Source of the DNA: an uncultured Peptococcaceae bacterium
Lineage (GTDB): Bacteria > Bacillota > Desulfotomaculia > Desulfotomaculales > Desulfallaceae
Length of the DNA: 22,515 nt
Direction of reading: 5' to 3'
NCBI GenBank assembly: GCA_913064925.1
Contig: CAJYBN010000016.1
Coordinates: 1 to 22,515 of the forward strand
Made by a program: the position numbers and the translations under genes. Shown in pieces: positions 1 through 6,634 of the stretch. Under the pieces are notes generated by a model. The model did not search any database, had not been told where the DNA came from, and saw only the letters and a program-made list of their open reading frames with translations. Every line of letters begins with the position of its first letter. The stretch's first letter is position 1.

Positions 1-73
1 CGTTTTAAGCATTTAAATGAGCCATCTTTGAACGCTGACTTTGACGAATCCCTGTGCGGGAGCGGCAACCCCC

Positions 74-102
74 TTGACACAGGTAAACCTTTGTAATAAA
101 AT
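74..102 (+). promoter_or_regulatory. Sigma-A type promoter of rplM-rpsI
   Basis: A perfect -35 TTGACA (74-79) is followed after exactly 17 bases by TAAAAT (97-102), five of six matches to the -10 consensus. Transcription would start near 109, giving an untranslated leader of about 75 bases before rplM. The consensus match suits a highly expressed ribosomal protein operon. Positions 1-73 upstream show no recognisable gene. Confidence 0.75.
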
Positions 103-108
103 ACACGT

Positions 109-170
109 ACGTGTGACCCATAAGGCAACCGCCCGAGCCCCCGGTTTGCCTGCGGTTTTTCTCTGTAACG
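109..170 (+). promoter_or_regulatory. Structured rplM 5' leader (possible L13 leader)
   Basis: The leader folds into a stem of GGCAACCG (124-131) with CGGTTTGCC (142-150), with one bulged T, closely followed by a run of five T at 156-160. Autoregulatory L13 leaders upstream of rplM are known in Firmicutes, and position and size fit. The T run after the stem would also allow attenuation. Assignment to the L13 leader family is from memory of that class, not from an alignment. Confidence 0.45.
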
Positions 171-184
171 GGAGGTAAATAATG

Positions 185-616
185 ATGAGGACAACGTATA
201 TGGCTAAACCCCAGGAAGTGAAACGCAAGTGGTACATTATCGACGGTGAAGGCAAGGTGCTGGGGCGCCTGGCTGCCGAGGCCGCCAAAATACTGCGGGG
301 CAAGCATAAGCCCGATTTTACGCCCCACGTCAACACCGGAGATCATGTTATAATCATAAATGCGGAAAAAGTAGTGCTTACCGGCAATAAGCTGCGGCAA
401 AAAATGTATTACCGTCACTCTGGTTATCCGGGCGGCATTAAGGCTACCCGCTACGACCAGTTAATGCAGACCAAGCCCGAGCTGGCGGTTTACAAGGCCG
501 TTACCGGCATGCTGCCCCACAACAGCTTGGGCAGGGACATGGCCAGAAAACTGCGGGTGTACCGCGGCAGCGAGCACCCTCACCAAGCACAGCAGCCGGA
601 AATTTGGGAAATGTAA
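185..616 (+). CDS. rplM: 50S ribosomal protein L13
   Basis: Large-subunit protein L13 (143 aa), an early-assembly 23S rRNA-binding protein. The start MRTTYMAKP, the segments GRLAAEAAKILRGKHK and HVNTGDHVIIINAEKV, and the motif GMLPHN near the C-terminus are diagnostic. Two ATG codons lie in tandem at 182 and 185. The second is chosen because the ribosome site GGAGGT (171-176) is eight bases away, and because L13 of related bacteria begins MRTTYMAK. It is the first gene of an operon with rpsI, 21 bases downstream, as in most bacteria. Confidence 0.97.
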   Translation: MRTTYMAKPQEVKRKWYIIDGEGKVLGRLAAEAAKILRGKHKPDFTPHVNTGDHVIIINAEKVVLTGNKLRQKMYYRHSGYPGGIKATRYDQLMQTKPELAVYKAVTGMLPHNSLGRDMARKLRVYRGSEHPHQAQQPEIWEM

Positions 617-637
617 CGGTCGGAAGGAGGAGCGTGA

Positions 638-1030
638 GTGGCCCAAATACAATTTTACGGCACCGGGCGCAGGAAAAACGCGGTGGCCAGGGTTTTTTTG
701 CGGCCCGGTGAAGGGAAGTTTTTAGTTAACGATAAAAACATTGATGAATATTTCGGTAGGAAAACCCTGGAAATTATTGCCCGGCAGCCACTGGAACTTA
801 CCGGAACCAGCGGCCGTTTTGACGTCATTGCCAAGGTGTTGGGCGGAGGCATCAGCGGCCAGGCGGGTGCCATTAAAATGGGCATTGCCCGCGCGCTGGT
901 GGAATCGGATCCCAACCTGCGCCCGGTGTTAAAAAAAGCGGGGTTCTTAACCCGAGACCCGCGCATGAAAGAAAGGCGTAAGTACGGCTTGAAGAAAGCC
1001 CGCCGCGCGCCTCAATACTCCAAGCGTTAA
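638..1030 (+). CDS. rpsI: 30S ribosomal protein S9
   Basis: Small-subunit protein S9 (130 aa), whose C-terminal tail reaches the P-site tRNA. FYGTGRRKNAVARVFLRPG at the N-terminus, the GGGISGQAGAIKMGIARAL segment, and the basic C-terminus ending YSKR are family hallmarks, and the length is normal. The start is GTG at 638, seven bases after AAGGAGG (624-630); no in-frame ATG is nearby. It is co-transcribed with rplM and closed by the terminator just downstream. Confidence 0.97.
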   Translation: MAQIQFYGTGRRKNAVARVFLRPGEGKFLVNDKNIDEYFGRKTLEIIARQPLELTGTSGRFDVIAKVLGGGISGQAGAIKMGIARALVESDPNLRPVLKKAGFLTRDPRMKERRKYGLKKARRAPQYSKR

Positions 1031-1037
1031 AGTTAGG

Positions 1038-1077
1038 AAAGAAGGAAATACGCAAATTGCGTATTTCCTTCTTTTTT
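1038..1077 (+). terminator. Rho-independent terminator after rpsI
   Basis: A perfect inverted repeat, GAAGGAAATACGCAA against TTGCGTATTTCCTTC around position 1056, is followed at once by six T. It lies eight bases after the rpsI stop codon. Because the arms continue into A and T tracts, it could also work on the other strand, though no gene there needs it. Confidence 0.92.
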
Positions 1078-1111
1078 GCCCGGCGGCTCGCGGGGCCCGG
1101 GCACAAATGAT

Positions 1112-1140
1112 TGCATATCCCACTTTGCCCCGGCATATTT
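1112..1140 (+). promoter_or_regulatory. Possible sporulation (sigma-F/G-like) promoter of cwlD
   Basis: GCATA (1113-1117) and CATATTT (1134-1140), separated by 16 bases, resemble the -35 and -10 elements of forespore sigma factors (roughly GNATR and CATNNTA). The final A of the -10 is missing. In Bacillus, cwlD is transcribed late in sporulation by sigma-E and sigma-G, and here it sits behind a strong terminator, so it needs its own promoter. The 8-bp hairpin ACGGGGGT/ACCCCCCGT (1145-1167) lies in the resulting leader. Weak match, inference only. Confidence 0.3.
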
Positions 1141-1193
1141 TTTTACGGGGGTGAAGCCACCCCCCGTTTATATTGCCGGGAGGAGTGGGCGAA

Positions 1194-2000
1194 ATGCTGC
1201 GGGTGTTCAGGGTGAGGGCCAGGTACTTGCTGTTACTGCTGTCGCTGGCGGCGGCGGTTGTATTTGCCGGCCGGGCGGTGCTGGACGGCGTGGAAAACCG
1301 CAAAGTCGCCGCGTTGTCTTGGTCGGTGGCCAACAGGGTTATCGTCGTCGACCCGGGACACGGGGGAATTGACCCCGGTTCCAAGGGGCCGTCGGGTGTT
1401 ATAGAAAAAGACGTCACCCTGGAGGTGTCGCGCAAACTGGCCATCATCCTAAGCCAGGCCGGCGCCATGGTGCTGCTCACCAGGGAAACGGACGTTGACC
1501 TCAGCGACCCCGGCGGCGGGCGTTTGATAACCCGTAAGCGGCAGGACCTGGCCAGGCGGGTCGCCCTGGCCAACGACCGCAATGCCGACGCTTTTATTAG
1601 TATCCACGTCAACAGCTTTAAATCAGGCCCCCGGGAACACGGGGCACAGACGTTTTACCAGCCCGGTTCCCGGGAAGGGGAAAAGCTGGCCCAGTGTATC
1701 CAGGCCGAACTGGTCCGCCAGCTGAAAAACACCCGCCGCAAGGCCAAGGAAGTGGACTATTATACCACTCGCCACGCCAAGATGCCGGCAGTTATCGTAG
1801 AAATAGGCTTTATTTCCAACCCCAAGGAGGAAAAATTGATGTGCGACCCGGGTTACCAGGGCAAGGTCGCCTTTGCCATTTACTCGGGCATAGTGAAATA
1901 TTTTGCCGGGCGTTCCACCCCCACCAGCGGGCCGCTGGACCGGGAAAGCGCGCTGCAGACCTTCATGAACAACGAGGGCAGGTTTTACGACGCCCCGTAA
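1194..2000 (+). CDS. cwlD: N-acetylmuramoyl-L-alanine amidase CwlD (spore cortex)
   Basis: Zinc amidase (268 aa) that in spore formers removes the peptide side chain from muramic acid, a step needed to make the muramic-delta-lactam of spore cortex. An N-terminal hydrophobic segment (about residues 10-30) is a signal or anchor. The Amidase_3 domain shows zinc ligands H56 (VVDPGHGG), E71 (VIEKD) and H138 (ISIHVNS), and catalytic E203 (VEIGFISN). ATG 1194 is chosen over the in-frame TTG at 1173 because GGGAGGA (1178-1184) lies nine bases before it. The position after rplM-rpsI matches the Bacillus neighbourhood and favours CwlD over other Amidase_3 enzymes. Confidence 0.9.
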   Translation: MLRVFRVRARYLLLLLSLAAAVVFAGRAVLDGVENRKVAALSWSVANRVIVVDPGHGGIDPGSKGPSGVIEKDVTLEVSRKLAIILSQAGAMVLLTRETDVDLSDPGGGRLITRKRQDLARRVALANDRNADAFISIHVNSFKSGPREHGAQTFYQPGSREGEKLAQCIQAELVRQLKNTRRKAKEVDYYTTRHAKMPAVIVEIGFISNPKEEKLMCDPGYQGKVAFAIYSGIVKYFAGRSTPTSGPLDRESALQTFMNNEGRFYDAP

Positions 2001-2091
2001 AATCACTGTATCCCTTGCGCAGGTCCCGCTTCAGTATCTTGCTGCTGGGGGTCTTGGGCAGGCTCCGGGTCATTTAGCGTAATTCTTACTT

Positions 2092-2130
2092 CACCCCGGT
2101 GCTGTTAAAACACCTTCACGGGGGTTTTTT
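2092..2130 (+). terminator. Terminator after cwlD
   Basis: CCCCGGTG (2094-2101) pairs with CACGGGG (2116-2122) with one bulged G, and six T follow (2125-2130). It lies about 95 bases after the cwlD stop. The intervening stretch has no recognisable gene. Confidence 0.7.
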
Positions 2131-2404
2131 AACTATGACGGTATTTATCTGCTTCCAGCTTGAGGGCCCGACCCTACCCGGTTTGCGGCACCGGGCAGTT
2201 CTGTAAAGGGTACAAAAAGGGGCAGGCAGCTTTTTCTGGAAAAAGCTGCCTGCTTCCCTGTTTATAAAGACATCACTAACAGAGAGCCTTTGAAAACGGG
2301 GAGTTCTCTCTGTTTTGTTTCCCTAAATGTAAGTAATAGATAGTAATGTGTAATTTACGCAGAATAATTAACCTATTTTATGTTATTTTTTATTTTTAAG
2401 CAGT
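2131..2404. other. Gene-free spacer with two orphan hairpins
   Basis: No gene is recognisable here. The stretch holds a perfect 14-bp stem, GCAGGCAGCTTTTT (2222-2235) against AAAAAGCTGCCTGC (2240-2253), with a four-base loop. A second stem, AACAGAGAG against CTCTCTGTT (about 2279-2319), is followed by TTGTTTCCC. A smaller CCCGGT/ACCGGG hairpin lies near 2177-2195. They sit after the cwlD terminator and before the opu promoter, so they do not close a visible gene. They may be leftover terminators of a lost gene or parts of a small RNA. Confidence 0.5.
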
Positions 2405-2433
2405 TTTAAACCAGCACACTATTAATATATAAT
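2405..2433 (+). promoter_or_regulatory. Promoter of the opuAC-opuAB-opuAA operon
   Basis: A perfect -10 TATAAT (2428-2433) is preceded after 17 bases by TTTAAA (2405-2410), four of six matches to the -35 consensus. The stretch is strongly AT-rich. Transcription would begin near 2440, about 40 bases before the opuAC start. No operator palindrome is seen beside it. Confidence 0.65.
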
Positions 2434-2481
2434 AAGTTGGAAGTGCGAAAAATTTTGAGAAAGATTCAAGGGAGGTTGCAA

Positions 2482-3525
2482 ATGATTAATTTCGGTAAAG
2501 GGATACCGCGGGTTTTAGTATTTTTATGTATTTTAACTATTTCGTTAATTGTTGCCGGTTGCGGCAATCAAGGTGAGCAAGCTGCCAATGAAAACGCAAA
2601 GGAAAAAGAAAAACCAACCCTTGTGTTCGCCGACCCCGGTTGGGACAGTATTCGTTTTCATAACGACGTAGCCGGGTTTATTATTGAAAATGGTTACGGG
2701 TACAAAACCGACGTCATCCCCGGTTCAACCCCAGCTACTTTTACCGGCTTTAGAAACGGGGACATAGACATTTACATGGAATTGTGGAAACAAAACATCA
2801 TCGACATCTATAACGATGCCATTGAAAAAGGAGAAATAATCGAGGTTTCCGTAAATTTCGATGACAATGCCCAGGGATTATACGTGCCTACTTTTGTCAT
2901 CAAAGGAGATCCCGCCAGGGGAATAGAACCCATGGCACCGGATTTGAAATCAGTCAAGGATCTGCCCAAATACTGGGAGCTGTTTAAAGACCCCGAGGAT
3001 CCGAGCAAAGGACGTATTTACGGTGCCATACCGGGCTGGAAGGTCGATGAAATTTTATATACCAAATATCAAAACTACGGTTTGGACAAGACCTTTAATT
3101 ACTTCCGTCCCGGTTCCGATACTGCGCTGGCCGCCGGAATTGCCAAGGCCGTGGAAGAGGGAAAACCCTGGGTCGGTTATTATTGGGAGCCCACCTGGAT
3201 TACCGGTAAGTATGACCTTACCTTGCTGGAAGATGAGGAGTATTCCGACGAAAAATGGAACAACGGGTATGCCTGCGAATGGCCGAGCAATGATGTTACT
3301 GTTGCCGTGCACAGCAGTATGCCTGAAAAAGCCCCGGAAGTGGTGGAATTCTTAAAACACTACCAAACCAGCAGCCAGCTGACCTCTGAAGCCCTGGCCT
3401 ACATGCAAGATAACGAAGTCGACACAAAAGAGGCCGCCAAGTGGTTTTTAAAGCAACATGAAGACCTTTGGACCGCTTGGGTGCCTGAAGAAATCGCTCA
3501 AAAAGTGAAGGCTGCACTGGAGTAA
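2482..3525 (+). CDS. opuAC: Glycine betaine/proline-type ABC transporter substrate-binding lipoprotein
   Basis: Substrate-binding lipoprotein (347 aa) of a quaternary-amine (OpuA/ProX family) importer. The signal peptide ends in the lipobox VAGC with lipidated C27. The mature protein has the OpuAC fold, with aromatic residues such as those in FADPGWDS, ELWKQN and YYWEPTW that in this family form the cage around a trimethylammonium group. The start is ATG 2482, after GGGAGG (2470-2475); an upstream in-frame TTG at 2437 has no ribosome site. It is the first gene of a three-gene operon, the reverse of the ATPase-first order of Bacillus opuA. Betaine is the likeliest ligand; choline, carnitine or proline betaine cannot be excluded. 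Confidence 0.9.
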   Translation: MINFGKGIPRVLVFLCILTISLIVAGCGNQGEQAANENAKEKEKPTLVFADPGWDSIRFHNDVAGFIIENGYGYKTDVIPGSTPATFTGFRNGDIDIYMELWKQNIIDIYNDAIEKGEIIEVSVNFDDNAQGLYVPTFVIKGDPARGIEPMAPDLKSVKDLPKYWELFKDPEDPSKGRIYGAIPGWKVDEILYTKYQNYGLDKTFNYFRPGSDTALAAGIAKAVEEGKPWVGYYWEPTWITGKYDLTLLEDEEYSDEKWNNGYACEWPSNDVTVAVHSSMPEKAPEVVEFLKHYQTSSQLTSEALAYMQDNEVDTKEAAKWFLKQHEDLWTAWVPEEIAQKVKAALE

Positions 3526-3543
3526 ATGTAGAAGATATACTTG

Positions 3544-3590
3544 CAGGGAAAGTTGGTTTCGCGGGTAAACCAACTTTCTCTGTATTTTAC
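3544..3590 (+). terminator. Intra-operon hairpin after opuAC
   Basis: GAAAGTTGGTTT (3548-3559) and AAACCAACTTTC (3567-3578) form a perfect 12-bp stem, extended by CAGG/TCTG with one wobble pair, followed by a weak T tract (TATTTTAC). Its position between binding protein and permease fits a partial terminator or 3'-end stabiliser, which would raise binding-protein mRNA above that of the membrane genes, as is common in ABC operons. Confidence 0.65.
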
Positions 3591-3611
3591 TAAATTAAAA
3601 TTATCCAGAGT

Positions 3612-3655
3612 GGGGGGAAAGGGGTTGCAGTAAATCACTGCAACCAAACGAGTTT
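3612..3655 (+). promoter_or_regulatory. opuAB translation initiation region with hairpin between SD and ATG
   Basis: The only Shine-Dalgarno-like sequence is the purine run GGGGGGAAAGGGG (3612-3624), whose end is about 31 bases before the ATG at 3656, too far for normal use. Between them lies a perfect 9-bp hairpin, GGTTGCAGT (3623-3631) with ACTGCAACC (3637-3645). If it forms, it brings the purine run to about ten bases from the ATG. This suggests structure-dependent initiation. Confidence 0.5.
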
Positions 3656-4507
3656 ATGCATGATTTTCCGGACTACTGGCGTTTTAATTTGGGCATTTAT
3701 GTAGATATGTTAATAGATTGGCTTAAAGCCAATTACGGTGCATTTTTTGACGTAATAAACAACAGCATTTTATGGTTCATGGTTTATAGTGAAAAGTTCT
3801 TGCAGTGGCTGCCCTGGTGGCTTGTGGTGGCTGTTGTTTTTGTTCTGGGATGGCGGTTAAAAAACCTGTTATCCGGTTTGGTCTTTGCCCTTTTAATATT
3901 TATTGTGGGTACCTTCGGCCTGTGGGAATTAATGATGTCGACCCTGGCCATTGTGTTAACCTCGGTGGTTATATCCCTGTTAATCGGCATTCCCATCGGA
4001 ATTTTAATGACGTACAGTTCCCACTTGGATACGGCAATCAAGCCCATTTTGGACGGCATGCAAACCATGCCCAGTTTTGTGTACCTGATTCCGGCCGTAA
4101 TTTTCTTTGATCTGGGGAAAGTTCCGGCCGTGTTTGCCACTACCATCTACGCGGTCCCGCCGGTGATCAGGCTGACGAACCTGGGCATTCGCCAGGTACC
4201 CAAGGAAATGGTTGAAGCCGCCGAGTCCTTTGGCTCCTCACGCTGGCAGCTGCTTACAAAAGTGCAGCTTCCCCAGGCGCTGCCCACTATTATGGCCGGA
4301 ATCAACCAAACGACCATGATGGCCCTGGCCATGGTGGTTATCGCTTCCATGATCGGCGCCAAGGGATTGGGGATGGAAGTGTTGATTGCCATTAACCGGT
4401 TAGACATTGCTCGCGGTTTTGAGTCCGGGTTGAGTATTGTCTTTTTGGCGATCATCATCGATAGAATTTCCCAGGGCATTGCCAACCGGTTCGAAATACC
4501 GGAATAG
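3656..4507 (+). CDS. opuAB: Glycine betaine/proline-type ABC transporter permease
   Basis: Membrane subunit (283 aa) of the quaternary-amine importer. An N-terminal amphipathic region (MHDFPDYWRFNLGIYVDMLIDWL) typical of OpuAB/ProW precedes several hydrophobic segments. The EAA loop that docks on the ATPase is visible as EAAESFGSSRWQLLTKVQLP, followed by PQALPTIMAGINQ. Length is normal for OpuAB. ATG 3656 matches the family's N-terminus, but its ribosome site is unusual (see the 3612-3655 entry). It lies 130 bases after opuAC and 29 before opuAA. Confidence 0.92.
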   Translation: MHDFPDYWRFNLGIYVDMLIDWLKANYGAFFDVINNSILWFMVYSEKFLQWLPWWLVVAVVFVLGWRLKNLLSGLVFALLIFIVGTFGLWELMMSTLAIVLTSVVISLLIGIPIGILMTYSSHLDTAIKPILDGMQTMPSFVYLIPAVIFFDLGKVPAVFATTIYAVPPVIRLTNLGIRQVPKEMVEAAESFGSSRWQLLTKVQLPQALPTIMAGINQTTMMALAMVVIASMIGAKGLGMEVLIAINRLDIARGFESGLSIVFLAIIIDRISQGIANRFEIPE

Positions 4508-4536
4508 TATTAAAAAATTGGAAAGCAGGAGTCGAA

Positions 4537-5709
4537 ATGACGGTAAAAGTTAAAGTAGAGCATCTAACAAAAATTTTCGGCCCCCACCCCAAGGCCGTAC
4601 TGGAAAAAGTTAAAAGCGGAGTACCCAAAAACAAAATTCTAGAAGACACCGGTCATACAGTCGGAGTGCATGATGTATCCTTTGAAGTATACGAGGGTGA
4701 AACCTTTGTTATCATGGGCTTGTCCGGAAGCGGCAAGTCCACTCTGATTCGCTGCTTAAACTTGCTGAACCGGCCAACAGAGGGGAATATATATATCGAT
4801 GGTGAAAACATTGTTCACTATGCAAAAAAAGAGCTCATGGAATTAAGGCAGAAAAAGCTGGCCATGGTCTTTCAACATTTCGGGCTTTTGACGCACCGCA
4901 ACGTGATTAAAAACGTCGAATACGGCCTGGAAATACGGGGCGTGCCCAAAGAAAAAAGAAGGGAGATCGCCAAAACGGTCCTTGCCAGCGTCGGTCTCGA
5001 AGGCTGGGAAGACAAAAAAATCAGCGAGCTGAGCGGGGGAATGCAGCAGCGAGTCGGTTTGGCCCGGGCGCTGGCCAATGACCCGGATATCCTGTTGATG
5101 GACGAACCTTTCAGCTCCCTGGACCCGTTGATTCGCCGCGAGATGCAATATGAACTTTTGGATATTCAAGCAAAATTAAAAAAGACGATCATTTTTATTA
5201 CCCACGACGTGAACGAGGCCTTTAAAATTGGCGACAGGGTTGCGGTAATGAAAGACGGAAAAATTGAACAAATCGGCACCCCGGAGGAACTTATTTCCAA
5301 CCCGCAAAGTCAATATATTGAAGAATTTATCAAGGACATAGACAGGTCTAGGATATTGCAGGCCAAGAACATCATGTTTAAAACCTCGGCTCTGGTATAT
5401 CTCAAAGACGGTCCCAGGGTGGCGGTGAAAGCTATGGAGTCAAACGGCATTTCCAGCGTGTTCGTTGTCGACAGCGAGAGAAAACTGCAGGGAATTGTTA
5501 CCATTGACGATGCCATCAGGGCCATTCAAGAAAATAAACAATTGAAGGATATTTTGAGAAATGATTTTTACACCACAGGTCCGGACACATACGTTCAGGA
5601 CTTGATACCTATGGCTACGGACACTAAATACCCTATAGCAGTTACGGACGAAAACAACAAGTTGTTGGGGATAATAGTGCGGGTTTCCGTTCTTTCCGGT
5701 TTAGTTTAA
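4537..5709 (+). CDS. opuAA: Glycine betaine/proline-type ABC transporter ATP-binding protein with CBS domains
   Basis: ATPase (390 aa) driving the importer. It shows Walker A GLSGSGKST (61-69), Q-loop Q113, signature LSGGMQ (165-170), Walker B ILLMDE (185-190) and switch H223. After residue 270 comes a tandem CBS module, including VFVVDSERKLQGIVTIDDA and PIAVTDENNKLLGIIVRVS. In OpuA-type transporters this module senses ionic strength or nucleotides to gate transport, so activity is probably osmotically controlled. The N-terminal region (15-45), typical of the OpuAA/ProV family, is longer than in ordinary ABC ATPases. The ribosome site is GCAGGAG, just upstream of ATG 4537. Confidence 0.94.
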   Translation: MTVKVKVEHLTKIFGPHPKAVLEKVKSGVPKNKILEDTGHTVGVHDVSFEVYEGETFVIMGLSGSGKSTLIRCLNLLNRPTEGNIYIDGENIVHYAKKELMELRQKKLAMVFQHFGLLTHRNVIKNVEYGLEIRGVPKEKRREIAKTVLASVGLEGWEDKKISELSGGMQQRVGLARALANDPDILLMDEPFSSLDPLIRREMQYELLDIQAKLKKTIIFITHDVNEAFKIGDRVAVMKDGKIEQIGTPEELISNPQSQYIEEFIKDIDRSRILQAKNIMFKTSALVYLKDGPRVAVKAMESNGISSVFVVDSERKLQGIVTIDDAIRAIQENKQLKDILRNDFYTTGPDTYVQDLIPMATDTKYPIAVTDENNKLLGIIVRVSVLSGLV

Positions 5710-5719
5710 GGTTAGAGAA

Positions 5720-5833
5720 TTAAGCAAGGCCGAGCTTTGGAGCATAGGCTCCGACCTGGGAAGCAAGCTCGGCCTCTTTGCCGCGCTCCTTCTCCACCAC
5801 TTCAGCGGGCGCTTTGCTCAATTTTTCCTGTAC
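5720..5833 (-). pseudogene. Remnant of the valyl-tRNA synthetase C-terminus
   Basis: Read on the minus strand, an open frame of 37 codons ending in TAA (5720-5722) begins VQEKLSKAPAEVVEKERGKE. This strongly resembles the C-terminal coiled-coil arm of ValRS, whose typical ending is ...KAPAEVVEKEREKLAEL.... No start codon, ribosome site or preceding synthetase sequence exists; just upstream on that strand lies fadR. The last residues (VGAYAPKLGLA) no longer look like ValRS. It is best read as a decayed or transposed valS tail marking a rearrangement point. Confidence 0.6.
5726..5778. terminator. Bidirectional hairpin after opuAA
   Basis: AAGGCCGAGCTT (5726-5737) pairs with AAGCTCGGCCT (5765-5775), enclosing a smaller GGAGC/GCTCC stem. 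It lies 17 bases after the opuAA stop and is followed on the plus strand only by CTCTTT, so termination may be partial. It coincides with the valS remnant, whose codons form both arms. Confidence 0.45.
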
Positions 5834-5851
5834 CCGCACGGGCCGGCGGGC

Positions 5852-5878
5852 AAAAAAAATGCTCGGGAGATTACCCGG
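5852..5878 (-). terminator. Terminator after fadR
   Basis: On the minus strand, immediately at the fadR stop codon, a short CGGG-TAATCT-CCCG stem is followed by AGCA and a run of eight T. The stem is short, but the T tract is long and the position is right for the end of the fad operon. Confidence 0.5.
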
Positions 5879-6503
5879 CATTATTTAGCACGTGGTTGGG
5901 AAAGGGCCGAAACTTTCCTTCCCGGGCCAGTGCCTGGGCCAGCAGGCTGTACACCGGCTTGATTTGGTCTGTCAGCTTGTAGTGACGCTGCGACATTACC
6001 CAAGACGTGGCCACTTCGTCCATGGTGCCGAATATCATTTGCCGGACCAGCTTGGGGTTGACATCCCGCCTGAACGCGTCGAGGCGGACGCCTTCGTTGA
6101 CCACATCGTCAATAATGTTGAAATACTCCTTCAGCGGAGCGGCTATACCCGAGCGAATGGAAGCGTCAGACTGGCGAAGCTCTATTTGCAATACCAGCGC
6201 CAGGTGACGGTTTTCCTGCAGCCTGGAAAAATGCAGGCTTATCAGCTTGGCCAGTTGTTCAAAAGGGTTGCTCAGGCTGCGCAGTTCCTGCCGGGCGCTG
6301 GCGACGAATTCGCCCATCTTCACGCGAAAAAGCGATATCAACAAGTCTTCTTTATTCTTAAAATAAAGGTAAATGGTGCCGTCGGCCACCCCCGCTTCCT
6401 TGGCAATTTTAGCCACCTGGGAGTTATGGTAGCCGTTTTCCGCGATGACCTTTACTGCAGCTTCAATAATGGCTTTGTACTTTTCCCCGGTGCGCTTGGC
6501 CAT
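5871..6503 (-). CDS. fadR: TetR-family regulator of fatty-acid degradation (FadR/YsiA type)
   Basis: DNA-binding repressor (210 aa). The N-terminal TetR helix-turn-helix (about residues 10-57) contains AAVKVIAENGYHNSQVAKIA and GVADGTIYLYFKNKEDLLISL, very close to Bacillus FadR (YsiA). The C-terminal ligand domain includes IFGTMDEVATSWVM. Bacillus FadR represses beta-oxidation genes and releases DNA on binding long-chain acyl-CoA; the same role is inferred here from the fad genes just upstream and the matching palindromes before fadN. The start is ATG 6503 with GGAGGAGGT 5 bases before it. It lies beyond the fadE terminator, so expression probably depends on read-through or a weak promoter in the AT-rich stretch at 6515-6540. 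Confidence 0.88.
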   Translation of the reverse strand: MAKRTGEKYKAIIEAAVKVIAENGYHNSQVAKIAKEAGVADGTIYLYFKNKEDLLISLFRVKMGEFVASARQELRSLSNPFEQLAKLISLHFSRLQENRHLALVLQIELRQSDASIRSGIAAPLKEYFNIIDDVVNEGVRLDAFRRDVNPKLVRQMIFGTMDEVATSWVMSQRHYKLTDQIKPVYSLLAQALAREGKFRPFPNHVLNNAG

Positions 6504-6531
6504 GTGCCACCTCCTCCCTAAATTATTAAAA

Positions 6532-6587
6532 TTAAAAAAGCGCCGCCGGGAACCCGACGGAAGCTAGAGCCGCCGCCGGGTTCCCGG
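6532..6587 (-). terminator. Terminator after fadE
   Basis: CCGGGAACCCG (6547-6557) and CGGGTTCCCGG (6577-6587) form a perfect 11-bp stem. It is extended past an A/C mismatch by CGG/CCG and followed on the minus strand by GCGGCGC and six T, then an AT-rich tail. It lies between fadE and fadR and should sharply reduce transcription into fadR. Confidence 0.85.
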
Positions 6588-6591
6588 AAAA

Positions 6592-6611
6592 CATGACCGC
6601 CAAGGGTCATG
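6592..6611. repeat. Short inverted repeat after fadE
   Basis: CATGACC and GGTCATG are perfect 7-bp arms around GCCAAG, 23 bases after the fadE stop on the minus strand and just before its terminator. It does not match the FadR-like palindrome upstream of fadN. It may be a 3'-end stabilising hairpin or an unrelated operator. Confidence 0.4.
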
Positions 6612-6634
6612 GACCGGCACTTGGAGGGGTTGCA

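Noticed and set aside
1..96. Open frame from the left edge ending in TAA at 94-96, possibly the tail of an upstream gene
   Set aside because: The frame runs through the rplM -35 and -10 elements, and its residues match no family I know, including TruA, a common upstream neighbour.
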